Notes under the pieces: model-generated
What the model saw: the letters and a program-made list of their open reading frames with translations, nothing else
Databases searched by the model: none
What the model was told of the DNA's origin: nothing
Program-made: the position numbers and the translations under genes
Part shown: one piece after another, positions 27,552 through 36,576 of the stretch
How the letters are laid out: each line of letters begins with the position of its first letter
Position numbering within the stretch: the first letter of the stretch is position 1
Source: Nocardioides humi
GTDB taxonomy: Bacteria > Actinomycetota > Actinomycetes > Propionibacteriales > Nocardioidaceae
DNA: 64,000 nucleotides
Reading direction: 5' to 3'
Assembly: GCF_006494775.1 (NCBI RefSeq)
Contig: NZ_CP041146.1
Span: 5,636,501 to 5,700,500 of the forward strand

Positions 27552-28052
27552 GCGCCTTCCGTCCCGAGCCCATCCTGGGCGTCCTCGACGAGCACGGTGT
27601 CGAGTTCGTCGTGATCGGCGGCTATGCGGCGGTGCTCCACGGCGCGAGCCGGCCGACGTCCGACGTCGACGTGACGCCGGAGCGGAGCGGGGAGAACCTG
27701 GCCCGGCTGGCCGATGCGCTCGGTGCGCTCGAGGCCAAGATCCGCGTCGACGGTCTCGAGGAGGGCCTGCCGTTCTCCACCGACGCGACGGCGCTCGCCG
27801 GCATCTCGGTGCTCAACCTGACCACGAGGTACGGCGACCTCGACATCTCCATGATCCCGAACGGGACCGAGGGCTTCGACGACCTGGTGCGTGATGCCCG
27901 GCGAATTCCGGGTGGGTGAAAGTGAGCCGCGGATCGCGAGTCTCGCCGACGTGATCCGGTCCAAGGAGAGCGCGAACCGGCCCAAGGACGCCGAGGCCCT
28001 TCCCGAATTGCGGCGCCTGGCCATCGCGATCGCCGAGGCCGAGACGACCTGA
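27548..28052 (+). pseudogene. MNT-like nucleotidyltransferase, frameshifted
   Basis: The first 124 residues contain the minimal nucleotidyltransferase core: VVIGGYAAVLHGASRPTSDVDV (GG near residue 20, metal-binding SDVD near 38-41) and GDLDIS. The frame stops at TGA 27917. The family's C-terminal helix continues in another frame as VGESEPRIASLADVIRSKES and NRPKDAEALPELRRL to TGA 28052. Removing one G from the GGG at 27910-27912 or 27914-27916 joins them into a 167-residue protein of normal size. So there is a +1 lesion here, either a base-call error or a real inactivation. If intact, it could be a nucleotidyltransferase toxin partner of the upstream XRE protein. Confidence 0.75.
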
Positions 28053-28079
28053 CCACGCCTGCGCACGTACGATCTGCCG

Positions 28080-29609
28080 GTGCCCAGCCCGTACTCCGTC
28101 GACCCCTCCGAGCAGCTGACCGGGATCGACCCCGACGAGCTGGCGATCACCCTCAAGGTCCTCGGCCAGCTCCCGCTGCTGCCGCCGGACCACGACGACA
28201 TCCGCACGGTGAAGCGGGCGGCGTCGTACATGTACAAGCTGATCAAGAAGTCCCGGCGGGCCGAGATCCGGATGGAGCGGCAGCGCCACGACCAGGACAT
28301 CATCGAGCGGACGGCGACCGGGTCCCGGATGCGGATCGACGACGAGACGGCCGGCATCCCGCTGGTCTCGACGGCGCAGGGCGCCTTCGCGGGGGAGCTG
28401 CTCACCGCCCGCGGGTGCTACATCTGCAAGGAGGACTTCACCCTCGTCGACGCGTTCTACCACTGGCTGTGCCCGCGCTGCGCCGCGATGAGCCACGCCA
28501 AGCGGGACCAGCGCACCGACCTCACGGGCAGGCGGGCGCTGCTCACCGGCGGGCGGGCGAAGATCGGGATGTACATCGCGCTGCGGCTGCTGCGCGACGG
28601 CGCGCACCTGACCATCACCACGCGCTTCCCGAAGGACGCCGTACGCCGCTTCTCCGCCCTCGAGGACTCCGGCGACTGGCTGCACCGGCTCAAGGTGGTC
28701 GGCATCGACCTGCGCGACCCGACCCAGGTCATCGCGCTGGCCGACGACGTGGCGGCCGACGGCCCGCTCGACATCCTGGTCAACAACGCCTGCCAGACGG
28801 TACGACGCCTGCCCGGCGCCTACTCCCACCTGATCGAGGGCGAGTCGGCCCCGCTGGAGGCGCTGCCCGGCGGCCGCGACCTGCCCGAGATGGTGACCTT
28901 CGACCGGATCTCGGAGGCGCACCCCGCCTCGATCGCCGGTGCACTGGAGGCCACCGCCGTGGCCCACCACGAGGGCGAGTCGCGCGAGTCGGCGCTGGCG
29001 GCCCACAACGCGGCGTCGATGACGGCGCTCGCCCTCAAGGCGGGCAGCGCCTCCCTGGAGGCGCACCTGGCCGGGACGGCGGTCGACGCCGGCGGCCTGA
29101 TCCCGGACGTGCAGGCCAACAACTCCTGGACCCAGGTGGTCGACGAGGTCGACCCGCTGGAGCTGCTGGAGGTGCAGTTCTGCAACTCCATCGCGCCGTT
29201 CCTGCTCGTCTCGCGTCTGCGGCCCGCGATGCGGGCGGCCGTGGCGGCGGGTGCGCGCCGCGCCTACGTGGTCAACGTGAGCGCGATGGAGGGCCAGTTC
29301 TCGCGCCGCTACAAGGGCCCGGGCCACCCGCACACCAACATGGCGAAGGCGGCGCTCAACATGATGACCCGCACCAGCGCGGGGGAGATGTTCGAGACCG
29401 ACCGGATCCTGATGACGGCGGTCGACACCGGCTGGATCACCGACGAGCGGCCGCACCACGAGAAGCTGCGGATCGCGGCCGAGGGCTGGCACGCCCCGCT
29501 CGACCTGGTCGACGGCGCGGCGCGGGTCTACGACCCGATCGTGCGCGGCGAGGCGGGCGAGGACCTGTACGGCTGCTTCGTGAAGGACTACCAGCCCTCG
29601 CCCTGGTGA
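28080..29609 (+). CDS. SDR-like oxidoreductase with N-terminal zinc-ribbon segment
   Basis: A 509-residue protein. Residues about 1-145 are a family-specific region including a CxxC-CxxC site (GCYICKEDF, then LCPRCAAM at about 113-140), probably a zinc ribbon. An SDR Rossmann fold follows, with ALLTGGRAKIGMYIAL near 158 and DILVNNAC near 235. At the usual SDR active site, where Tyr-x3-Lys is expected, the sequence reads HPHTNMAKAALN: the Lys is there but Tyr is replaced. The preceding NVSAMEG supplies Ser. Substrate and activity are unknown. GTG 28080 is the only good start before the conserved YSVDPSEQL. Confidence 0.8.
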   Translation: MPSPYSVDPSEQLTGIDPDELAITLKVLGQLPLLPPDHDDIRTVKRAASYMYKLIKKSRRAEIRMERQRHDQDIIERTATGSRMRIDDETAGIPLVSTAQGAFAGELLTARGCYICKEDFTLVDAFYHWLCPRCAAMSHAKRDQRTDLTGRRALLTGGRAKIGMYIALRLLRDGAHLTITTRFPKDAVRRFSALEDSGDWLHRLKVVGIDLRDPTQVIALADDVAADGPLDILVNNACQTVRRLPGAYSHLIEGESAPLEALPGGRDLPEMVTFDRISEAHPASIAGALEATAVAHHEGESRESALAAHNAASMTALALKAGSASLEAHLAGTAVDAGGLIPDVQANNSWTQVVDEVDPLELLEVQFCNSIAPFLLVSRLRPAMRAAVAAGARRAYVVNVSAMEGQFSRRYKGPGHPHTNMAKAALNMMTRTSAGEMFETDRILMTAVDTGWITDERPHHEKLRIAAEGWHAPLDLVDGAARVYDPIVRGEAGEDLYGCFVKDYQPSPW

Positions 29610-29692
29610 CCCCGGGCGATCGCTGCAGCGGTTCTGTCATCAATTTTGGGGATCGACCTGCGCTTGGTGGGGGATTGCGAGAAAGTGGGCTC

Positions 29693-30943
29693 ATGCCCCC
29701 CTCCGTGTACCGCCGTGCTGCCCGCTGCCTGCTCGCCCTCCTGACCGCGCTCGCCCTCTCCCTGGGCCTCCTCGGGTCCGCCGTCCCGGCGCAGGCCGCC
29801 GGGAAGCCCGGCGCCCCGTGGGTCTCGGGCCAGCAGGTGCAGCGAGGGGGCGTGACGGTGAGCCTGGACTGGGACCCGGTCGCCGGCGCGACGGGATACG
29901 GCGTGCTGGTGTCCACCGCGGGACCGGACGTCTACCCCGGCGACGACCCGCAGCGGCTCACCGTGACCGCCGCCGGGGCGCACGCCGACATCGCGGGCCT
30001 GGCCCCCGGGACGACGTACTGCTTCGCGGTGACGGTCAACGGCAACGGCGGCCCGCGCTCGTGCAAGGTCACCCCGCCGCGGGACCGCGCGGTGACCGCG
30101 ACCGCCCTCGCCACCACGGTGGCGACGTTCAACGTCGGCTGCGGCTCGAAGAAGAACTGCAACAAGGGCTGGAAGTGGAAGAAGCGCCAGAAGAAGGTCG
30201 TCAAGAGCGTGAACCGGATGAACGCCGACGTGATGGTCTTCGTCGAGGCGCACCTGGCCCACAAGTACGGCAAGAAGAAGCGCCTGCTCGGCAAGGTGAT
30301 GAAGAAGCGCGGCTACGCCCTCGCCTGCCGGACCCAGATGAGCAAGAAGCGCCAGCTGTTCAGCCAGGTCGTCTACGTGCGCTCCAGCGTCTACGCCGTG
30401 GTCGACCCCAAGCAGAACAGCAAGGGCACCCGGTTCAAGATGTTCAAGGACCGCAACCACGGCTACTGCCACGCCCTCGTCCAGCACCGCGCCACCGGCC
30501 GGCAGATCGCCGTCGCCGCCCTGCACCTGCGTGACGGCAGGGACGACGCCAAGCGCCAGGCCGAGACGTCCTACGTGCTGGGCCAGGTCCAGGCCAGGTT
30601 CGCGGGGCACCCGATCGTGCTGATGGGCGACTACAACTCCCACCGCGGCCGCGACCGTCGCGGCGAGAGCGACACGCCGCGACGGGTCCTCGAGGCCGCC
30701 GGCTTCGCCGACTCCAGCGACATCGCGGCGTCGCTGACCCTGCCCTACCTGAACTCAGCGCAGGGGTTCAAGGTCAACCCGCCGCGCTCGTCGACCTGGC
30801 CGACCCATGTCGACCGGATCTTCGTCTCGCCGGGCATCACGGTGCCGAGCTGGGAGAACCTCGCCCTGCTCGCCGGCAACAAGTACGCCACGCCGATGGC
30901 CTCCGACCACAACCCGGTGAGGGCGACCTTGTACATCCCCTGA
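29693..30943 (+). CDS. Secreted FN3 plus endonuclease/exonuclease/phosphatase protein
   Basis: A 416-residue exported protein. A signal peptide (LLALLTALALSLGLLGSAVPAQA, cleavage near residue 36) is followed by a fibronectin type III domain (about 40-125, PGTTYCFAVTVNGNGG). Then comes an EEP fold of the DNase I/phosphodiesterase type: ATFNVGCG opens it, VFVEAHL holds the catalytic Glu, ALHLRDG follows, LMGDYNSH carries the Asp/Asn pair and ASDHNPVRA the final Asp-His. It could cut nucleic acids or phosphoesters outside the cell. The stretch GSKKNCNKGWKWKKRQKKV is strikingly Lys-rich for so GC-rich a genome. ATG 29693 is selected by the signal peptide. Confidence 0.85.
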   Translation: MPPSVYRRAARCLLALLTALALSLGLLGSAVPAQAAGKPGAPWVSGQQVQRGGVTVSLDWDPVAGATGYGVLVSTAGPDVYPGDDPQRLTVTAAGAHADIAGLAPGTTYCFAVTVNGNGGPRSCKVTPPRDRAVTATALATTVATFNVGCGSKKNCNKGWKWKKRQKKVVKSVNRMNADVMVFVEAHLAHKYGKKKRLLGKVMKKRGYALACRTQMSKKRQLFSQVVYVRSSVYAVVDPKQNSKGTRFKMFKDRNHGYCHALVQHRATGRQIAVAALHLRDGRDDAKRQAETSYVLGQVQARFAGHPIVLMGDYNSHRGRDRRGESDTPRRVLEAAGFADSSDIAASLTLPYLNSAQGFKVNPPRSSTWPTHVDRIFVSPGITVPSWENLALLAGNKYATPMASDHNPVRATLYIP

Positions 30944-30964
30944 GCGGTTCCTAGTGTCGGGGGC

Positions 30965-31315
30965 ATGGGCGAGGAGACTCCTGCGATCGCGACCGACGTC
31001 CCGCCGAGCGGCCCGGGCTGTGCGGAGTGCACGGCGGCGGAGGGCTGGTGGGTGCACCTGCGGCGGTGCGCGGCCTGCGGGCACGTCGGCTGCTGCGACA
31101 GCTCGCCGGCGCAGCACGCCTCGGCGCACTTCCGCGACACCGGGCACCCGGTCGTCCAGTCCTTCGAGCCGGGCGAGGACTGGTTCTGGGACTACGCGAG
31201 CGAGGACTACGCCACCGGGCCGGACCTGGCCGCGCCGGCCAGCCATCCCGCCGACCAGCCGGCGCCCGGCCCGCGCGGTCGGGTGCCGCTGAACTGGCGC
31301 GAGCTCATCCACTGA
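30965..31315 (+). CDS. UBP-type zinc finger protein
   Basis: A 116-residue protein dominated by a ZnF-UBP domain. It has CAEC, then RRCAACGHVGCCDSS and QHASAHFRDTGHPVVQSF, which supply the Cys/His zinc ligands in the usual order. In eukaryotes this finger binds the free C-terminus of ubiquitin. Actinobacterial stand-alone copies are common and of unknown role. WFWDYASEDYAT after the finger is characteristic of this bacterial group. Its stop overlaps the start of the next gene by one base (TGATG). Confidence 0.9.
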   Translation: MGEETPAIATDVPPSGPGCAECTAAEGWWVHLRRCAACGHVGCCDSSPAQHASAHFRDTGHPVVQSFEPGEDWFWDYASEDYATGPDLAAPASHPADQPAPGPRGRVPLNWRELIH

Positions 31316-32067
31316 TGCCGGCGGCGCTGCTGCCCGTGCTCGGCCTCGTGCTCGCCCTGGGCGCGGGCCCGGTGGTGACGCCGCCCCCGGGCGGCGTCGA
31401 CGTGGACTACCAGCTCGGGGGAGCCGTCGCGCCCGCGCCGAACGTCGGCGTCGTCGTCCGGGACCGGCGGGCGGCGCCGGAGCCGGGCCGCTACAACGTC
31501 TGCTACGTCAACGGCTTCCAGACCCAGCCCGGCGAGCGGCGGATCTGGCGCCGCCACCCCGGCCTCGTGCTGCGCGACCGCGGCCGCCCGGTCGTCGACG
31601 AGGCGTGGGACGAGCGGCTGCTCGACATCCGCACCGCCGCGAAGCGCGAGCGGCTGGCGCGGATCGTCGGGCGCTGGATCGACCGCTGCGCCCGCGACGG
31701 GTACGACGCCGTCGAGATCGACAACCTGGACTCCTTCTCGCGCAGCCACGGCCTGCTCCGCCCGCGGCACGCGAAGCGGTTCGCCCGGCTGCTGATCGCC
31801 CGCGCCCACGCCGCCGGCCTGGCCGTCGGCCAGAAGAACTGGGCCGGCCTCGACGGCCGCCGGCTCGGCTTCGACTTCGCGGTGGCCGAGGAGTGCGGCC
31901 GCTACGACGAGTGCGGCCGCTACGTCGCGTCGTACGGCGACCGGGTGCTGGTCGTGGAGTACCGCCGCCGCGACTTCCGCCGTGCCTGCGCGTCGTACGG
32001 CGACCTGCTGGGCGTGGTGCTGCGCGACCGGGACCTGCGGCCGGACGGGCGGCGGGCATGGTGTTGA
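31315..32067 (+). CDS. GH114-like secreted glycoside hydrolase
   Basis: A 250-residue protein of the endo-alpha-1,4-polygalactosaminidase (GH114-like, TIM-barrel) family. An N-terminal hydrophobic stretch ([17 protein letters not shown]) suggests export. Family blocks are [38 protein letters not shown] (likely catalytic Asp/Glu, near residues 128-141), GLAVGQKNW and [20 protein letters not shown] 31315 follows the previous stop directly (TGATG), suggesting coupling. The substrate in this organism, perhaps an amino-sugar exopolysaccharide, is inferred only from the family. Confidence 0.82.
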   Translation: MPAALLPVLGLVLALGAGPVVTPPPGGVDVDYQLGGAVAPAPNVGVVVRDRRAAPEPGRYNVCYVNGFQTQPGERRIWRRHPGLVLRDRGRPVVDEAWDERLLDIRTAAKRERLARIVGRWIDRCARDGYDAVEIDNLDSFSRSHGLLRPRHAKRFARLLIARAHAAGLAVGQKNWAGLDGRRLGFDFAVAEECGRYDECGRYVASYGDRVLVVEYRRRDFRRACASYGDLLGVVLRDRDLRPDGRRAWC

Positions 32068-32104
32068 CGAAGGTGCCGACGAAGGCGCGGACAGGAGGGA
32101 CCGC

Positions 32105-34459
32105 ATGACCGAGGAGCACGAGCTGGGCCGCCTCGACGCCTGGTGGCGAGCGGCCAACTACCTGAGCGTCGGGCAGATCTACCTGCGCGACAACCCGCTG
32201 CTGCGGCGGCCGCTGGAGCCGGAGGACATCAAGCCCCGGCTGCTCGGCCACTGGGGCACCACGCCCGGGCTGAACCTGGTGTGGACCCACCTGCACCGGC
32301 TGATCCGGGAGCGCGACGTCGACGCGATCCTGCTCGCCGGGCCCGGGCACGGCGGTCCTGCCGCCGTCGCCAACGCCTGGCTGGAGGGCACCTACTCCGA
32401 GGTCTACCGCCACATCGGCCGCGACGAGGCCGGGATGCGCCGGCTCTTCGCGCAGTTCTCCGCGCCGGGCGGCGTCCCGAGCCACGTCGCGCCCGAGACG
32501 CCCGGCTCGATCCACGAGGGCGGCGAGCTCGGCTACGTGCTCTCCCACGCCTACGGCGCCGTCCTCGACAACCCCGATCTGGTCGCGGTCGCCGTCGTCG
32601 GCGACGGGGAGTTCGAGACCGGCCCGCTGGCCGCCTCCTGGCACGCCGACAAGTTCCTCGACCCGGTCGCCGACGGCGCGGTGCTGCCGGTGCTGCACCT
32701 CAACGGCTACAAGATCGCCAACCCGACCGTGCCCGCCCGGATCCCGCGGGAGGAGCTGCTCGCCCTGCTCCGCGGCTACGGGCACGAGGCGCTGACCGTC
32801 GAGGGCGACGACCCGCTGGACGTGCACCGGCAGCTGCTGGCGGCGATGGACGCCGCCCACGACCGGATCCGCGAGATCCAGGCCGCGGCGCGCGACCACG
32901 GCGACGTCGTACGACGGCCCTGGCCGATGATCCTGCTCGTCACCCCCAAGGGATGGACCGGGCCGCGCGAGGTCGACGGCGTGCCCGTCGAGGGCACCTG
33001 GCGGGCCCACCAGGTGCCGCTGGCCGGCACCCGGGAGAACCCCGCGCACCGGGCCCAGCTGGAGGAGTGGCTGCGGTCCTACCGGCCCGAGGAGCTCTTC
33101 GACGCCGACGGCCGGCCGGTCCCGGAGCTGCTCGACCTCGCTCCGGTCGGCGACCGGAGGACCAGCGCCAACCCGCACGCCAACGGCGGCCTGCTGCGCC
33201 GGCCGCTCGACCTGCCGCGCTTCTCGACCGCGGCGGTCGAGGTGACCGCGCCCGGCGCCTCGACCCACGAGCCCACCCGGGTCCTGGGGAACTACCTGGC
33301 CGAGGTGATCCGCCGCAACCCGGACATCTTCCGGCTGTTCGGCCCCGACGAGACCGCGTCCAACCGGCTCGACGCCGTCTACGAGGTCACCGACAAGGTG
33401 TTCGCGGGGGAGATCCGCGAGGTCGACGAGCACCTCGCCCCGCACGGGCGGGTGATGGAGATCCTCTCCGAGCACACCTGCCAGGGCTGGCTGGAGGGCT
33501 ACCTGCTCACCGGCCGGCACGGCCTGTTCAGCTGCTACGAGGCGTTCATCCACCTGGTCGACTCGATGCTCAACCAGCACGCGAAGTGGCTCAAGACCAC
33601 CCGCACCCTGGACTGGCGCCCGCCGATCTCCTCGCTGAACTACCTGCTCACCTCCCACGTGTGGCGCCAGGACCACAACGGGTTCTCCCACCAGGACCCC
33701 GGCTTCATCGACCACGTCGTCAACAAGAAGGCGGAGGTCGTGCGCGTCTACCTCCCGCCCGACGCCAACACCCTGCTCGCGACCATGGAGCACTGCCTGG
33801 CCAGCAGCCACTACGTCAACGTCGTCGTGGCGGGCAAGCAGCCGTCGTACGACTGGCTGGACCCGGCCGCCGCCGACCTGCACTGCGCCCGCGGGCTCGG
33901 GATCTGGGACTGGGCGTCGAGCGGCGGCGAGGACCCGGACGTGGTGCTCGCCTGCGCCGGGGACGTGCCGACGCTCGAGGCGCTGGCCGCGGTGTCGCTG
34001 TTGCGCGAGCACCTGCCCGAGGTCGGCGTGCGGTTCGTCAACGTCGTCGACCTGATGCGGCTCCAGGACGAGCGGGAGCACCCGCACGGGCTCGGCGACG
34101 CGGCCTTCGACGCCGTCTTCACCACCGACCGGCCGATCGTCTTCGCCTACCACGGCTACCCCTGGCTGATCCACCGGCTGACCTACCGGCGCACGAACCA
34201 CCACAACCTCCACGTCCGGGGCTACCTCGAGGAGGGCACCACCACGACGCCGTTCGACATGGTGATGATGAACGACCTGGACCGGTACCACCTGGTCATG
34301 GACGTGATCGACCGGGTGCCGGGCCTCGGCTCGCGGGCCGCGGAGGTGCGCCAGCTGATGGAGGACTCCCGGCGCCGGGCGCGGGCCTGGACCCGCGAGC
34401 ACGGCGAGGACCTGCCGGAGGTGCGGGACTGGTCCTGGCCGGCCGGTGGTGACCGCTAG
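32105..34459 (+). CDS. xfp: Phosphoketolase
   Basis: A 784-residue thiamine-diphosphate enzyme that splits xylulose-5-phosphate or fructose-6-phosphate with phosphate into acetyl-phosphate and a sugar phosphate. Motifs are [31 protein letters not shown] and the ThDP site GDGEFETGP near residue 168; [19 protein letters not shown] and [12 protein letters not shown] follow. The length is that of the family (about 790). An AGGAGGG ribosome site lies before ATG 32105. The convergent neighbour is acetate kinase, which would turn its acetyl-phosphate into acetate and ATP. No DevR-like box is seen directly upstream. Confidence 0.96.
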   Translation: MTEEHELGRLDAWWRAANYLSVGQIYLRDNPLLRRPLEPEDIKPRLLGHWGTTPGLNLVWTHLHRLIRERDVDAILLAGPGHGGPAAVANAWLEGTYSEVYRHIGRDEAGMRRLFAQFSAPGGVPSHVAPETPGSIHEGGELGYVLSHAYGAVLDNPDLVAVAVVGDGEFETGPLAASWHADKFLDPVADGAVLPVLHLNGYKIANPTVPARIPREELLALLRGYGHEALTVEGDDPLDVHRQLLAAMDAAHDRIREIQAAARDHGDVVRRPWPMILLVTPKGWTGPREVDGVPVEGTWRAHQVPLAGTRENPAHRAQLEEWLRSYRPEELFDADGRPVPELLDLAPVGDRRTSANPHANGGLLRRPLDLPRFSTAAVEVTAPGASTHEPTRVLGNYLAEVIRRNPDIFRLFGPDETASNRLDAVYEVTDKVFAGEIREVDEHLAPHGRVMEILSEHTCQGWLEGYLLTGRHGLFSCYEAFIHLVDSMLNQHAKWLKTTRTLDWRPPISSLNYLLTSHVWRQDHNGFSHQDPGFIDHVVNKKAEVVRVYLPPDANTLLATMEHCLASSHYVNVVVAGKQPSYDWLDPAAADLHCARGLGIWDWASSGGEDPDVVLACAGDVPTLEALAAVSLLREHLPEVGVRFVNVVDLMRLQDEREHPHGLGDAAFDAVFTTDRPIVFAYHGYPWLIHRLTYRRTNHHNLHVRGYLEEGTTTTPFDMVMMNDLDRYHLVMDVIDRVPGLGSRAAEVRQLMEDSRRRARAWTREHGEDLPEVRDWSWPAGGDR

Positions 34460-34538
34460 ATGATTGATTCCAAGGGATCGTGCCAGCGTGCGTGATGAGC
34501 GTCGCGGAGCGTGCGAGACCTTGGAATCAATCATCTAG
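34456..34538. terminator. Perfect 20-bp inverted repeat carrying both stop codons
   Basis: Arms 34456-34475 and 34519-34538 are exact reverse complements over 20 bases, with a 43-base loop. The stop TAG of xfp (34457-34459) lies in the left arm and the stop TAG of ackA (34535-34537) in the right arm. The AT-rich arms stand out from the surroundings. It is placed as a shared bidirectional terminator or mRNA 3'-end protector. Confidence 0.8.
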
Positions 34539-35668
34539 GACCCGGCGAGCAGCTCCGCCACCTGACGGGCGATCGACAGCTCCTCGTCGGTCGGGACGAC
34601 GAGCACGCTCACCCGGGTGCCGGCCGGGGAGATCACGGCGGGGCCGCTGCCGGCGGAGTCGTTGCGGTCGTCGTCGACCTCGATGCCGAGCCGGTCCAGG
34701 CCGCGCAGGGCGTCGGCCCGCAGGCGGGGCACGTTCTCGCCGACCCCGCCGGTGAACACCACGGCGTCGGCGCCGTCGAGCACGGCGAGGTAGGCGCCGA
34801 CGTACTTGCGGATCCGGTGGCAGTAGACGTCGTACGCCAGGCGGGCGTCGGCCTCGCCGTCGTCGACGGCGCGGAGCAGGTCGCGGAAGTCGCCGGTCCC
34901 GGCGAGGCCGGCCAGCCCGCTGCGGTGGTGGAGCAGGTCCTCGAGCCGGTCGGCGTCGTACCCGCGGTGGCGCAGCAGGTGGAGCAGCACCCCGGGATCG
35001 ATGTCGCCGCCCCGGCTGCCCATGACGAGCCCCTCCAGCGGGGTGAAGCCCATGCTCGTCTCGACCGGGCGCCCACCCCGGACAGCGGCGGCGGAGGCGC
35101 CGTTGCCGAGGTGCAGGGTCACCAGGCCCAGCTCCGCGAGCGGCCGGCCGAGCAGGTCGGCGGCGCGTCCGGCGACCCAGGCGTGGCTGGTGCCGTGCAT
35201 GCCGAAGCGGCGGATCCCCTCCTCGGCCGCGACCCGCCGGTCGATCGTCACGGTGGCCGCCGCCGCGGGCAGGCCGGCGAACCAGCCGGTGTCGAACACG
35301 GCGACGTGCGGCAGGTCCGGCCAGACCGTGCGAGCGCGCCGGATGCCCGCGACGGCGGGCGGGTTGTGCAGGGGAGCGAGCACGCTCAGCGCCTCGACGT
35401 CCGCCAGCACGTCGTCGTCGACCAGCGTCGGCGACGTGTGCCGCGCTCCGCCGTGGACCACGCGGTGCCCCACGGCCGTCAGCCGCCCGGCGAGGCCGGC
35501 GCCGGCGAGCTCGTCGGTGACCCGCTCCAGGGCCGGGCCGAAGCCGTCCAGCTCGAGCTGCTCGACGTGGCCGCCGGCGAGCCGGCGCCCGTCGCCGGGG
35601 TCGAGCACGGCGTACCGCAGCGACGACGAGCCGGCGTTGAGCACGAGGACGGTGTCGGCGGGGACCAC
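34535..35668 (-). CDS. ackA: Acetate kinase
   Basis: A 377-residue enzyme converting acetyl-phosphate and ADP to acetate and ATP. The family blocks are NAGSSSLRYAV at the N-terminus, VGHRVVHGG, VAVFDTGWFAGLP, FGMHGTSHAWVAGRA, LVTLHLGNGAS, SMGFTPLEGLVMGSRGGDID and VVFTGGVGENVP. It is slightly shorter than the usual 390-400 residues. It sits behind two universal stress protein genes on the same strand (53-base gap), downstream of a DevR-like box at 37584. It faces phosphoketolase, its natural metabolic partner. GTG 35668 is the start. Confidence 0.96.
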   Translation of the reverse strand: MVPADTVLVLNAGSSSLRYAVLDPGDGRRLAGGHVEQLELDGFGPALERVTDELAGAGLAGRLTAVGHRVVHGGARHTSPTLVDDDVLADVEALSVLAPLHNPPAVAGIRRARTVWPDLPHVAVFDTGWFAGLPAAAATVTIDRRVAAEEGIRRFGMHGTSHAWVAGRAADLLGRPLAELGLVTLHLGNGASAAAVRGGRPVETSMGFTPLEGLVMGSRGGDIDPGVLLHLLRHRGYDADRLEDLLHHRSGLAGLAGTGDFRDLLRAVDDGEADARLAYDVYCHRIRKYVGAYLAVLDGADAVVFTGGVGENVPRLRADALRGLDRLGIEVDDDRNDSAGSGPAVISPAGTRVSVLVVPTDEELSIARQVAELLAGS

Positions 35669-35721
35669 GCTCCGAGGCTACGACGTCGGCGCCCGCCCGC
35701 CGCCCGCCTGCTGGCTGTCCG

Positions 35722-36564
35722 CTACTTGTCCGGCTGCTCGGGGACGACGGCGACGGTCGTGCGGGCCCGCTCGACCACGGCGGTGGCGATCGACCCGGTG
35801 ACGAGGCGGCCCACGGTGTCGAGCGGGTGCCGACCGACGACGACGAGGTCCCAGCCGGCGGTGCGGCCGCCGAGCACGTCGTCGACCAGGCCGTGGGTGA
35901 CGCGCAGGGTGAGCGGGACGTCGGGGTACTTCTCCGCGAACCCGGCGACGGACTCGGCGAGGAGCAGGTGCGCCTCGTCCTCGGGGCCGAGGTCGACGTC
36001 CTCGACCCGGACGTTCCGGAGGCCGGCGACGGCGGCGACGACGTCCCACACGACGTGGACGACGGTGAGCTCCTGCCCGCGCAGGGCGGCCTGGCCGAAC
36101 GCGAACTCGAGCACGGCGAGCGAGGACTCGGTGCCGTCGACGCCGACGAGGACGCCCTTGCCGCGGGTGCCCTGGTCGTGGGCGCCGGGCCGGCACACGA
36201 CGACGGGGCACAGGGCCAGCCGGCTGACGGCGGCGCTGACCGAGCCCAGCAGGATGCTGCGCATGGCGCCCCGGCCGCGGGAGCCGAGGACCAGCAGGTG
36301 GGCGTCGCGGGACAGCTCGATCAGCACGCCGCGTGGATCGCCGGGTGCGGTCAGGCCGACGACGTCGACCGCGGGCGCGAGCTCCTCGGCCTGCCGGACC
36401 GCCGCCGCGTTGATCCGCAGGACGTCGCCCTCGTCGGCGGTGACCACGACCAGGGCGCGGTCCTCGAGGGCCGCCTGCTCGGCAGCCCAGTCCAGCGCGC
36501 GGGCGGCGTGCTTGGAGCCGTCGGCCGCGACGACGATGCTGCCTGCCGGGATGGTGGTGCTCAT
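35722..36564 (-). CDS. Universal stress protein, tandem UspA domains
   Basis: A 280-residue protein with two UspA domains (about residues 8-140 and 150-275). Each ends in the ATP-binding pattern: GSRGRGAMRSILLGSVSAAV in the first and GRHPLDTVGRLVTGSIATAV in the second, the latter more diverged. Tandem-domain Usps of this type are numerous in the mycobacterial dormancy regulon. The gene lies 12 bases after the neighbouring Usp gene on the same strand, so the pair is probably co-transcribed and expressed with ackA. Confidence 0.94.
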   Translation of the reverse strand: MSTTIPAGSIVVAADGSKHAARALDWAAEQAALEDRALVVVTADEGDVLRINAAAVRQAEELAPAVDVVGLTAPGDPRGVLIELSRDAHLLVLGSRGRGAMRSILLGSVSAAVSRLALCPVVVCRPGAHDQGTRGKGVLVGVDGTESSLAVLEFAFGQAALRGQELTVVHVVWDVVAAVAGLRNVRVEDVDLGPEDEAHLLLAESVAGFAEKYPDVPLTLRVTHGLVDDVLGGRTAGWDLVVVGRHPLDTVGRLVTGSIATAVVERARTTVAVVPEQPDK

Positions 36565-36576
36565 GACGGCTCCTGC

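Noticed and set aside
28925..29120. Break in the SDR gene
   Set aside because: The long insert between NNAC and the active site is open and codon-consistent, so it is a family insertion rather than a frameshift.
34456..34538. Insertion sequence or miniature mobile element
   Set aside because: No flanking direct duplication and no transposase; the symmetric position at two stop codons fits a terminator better.
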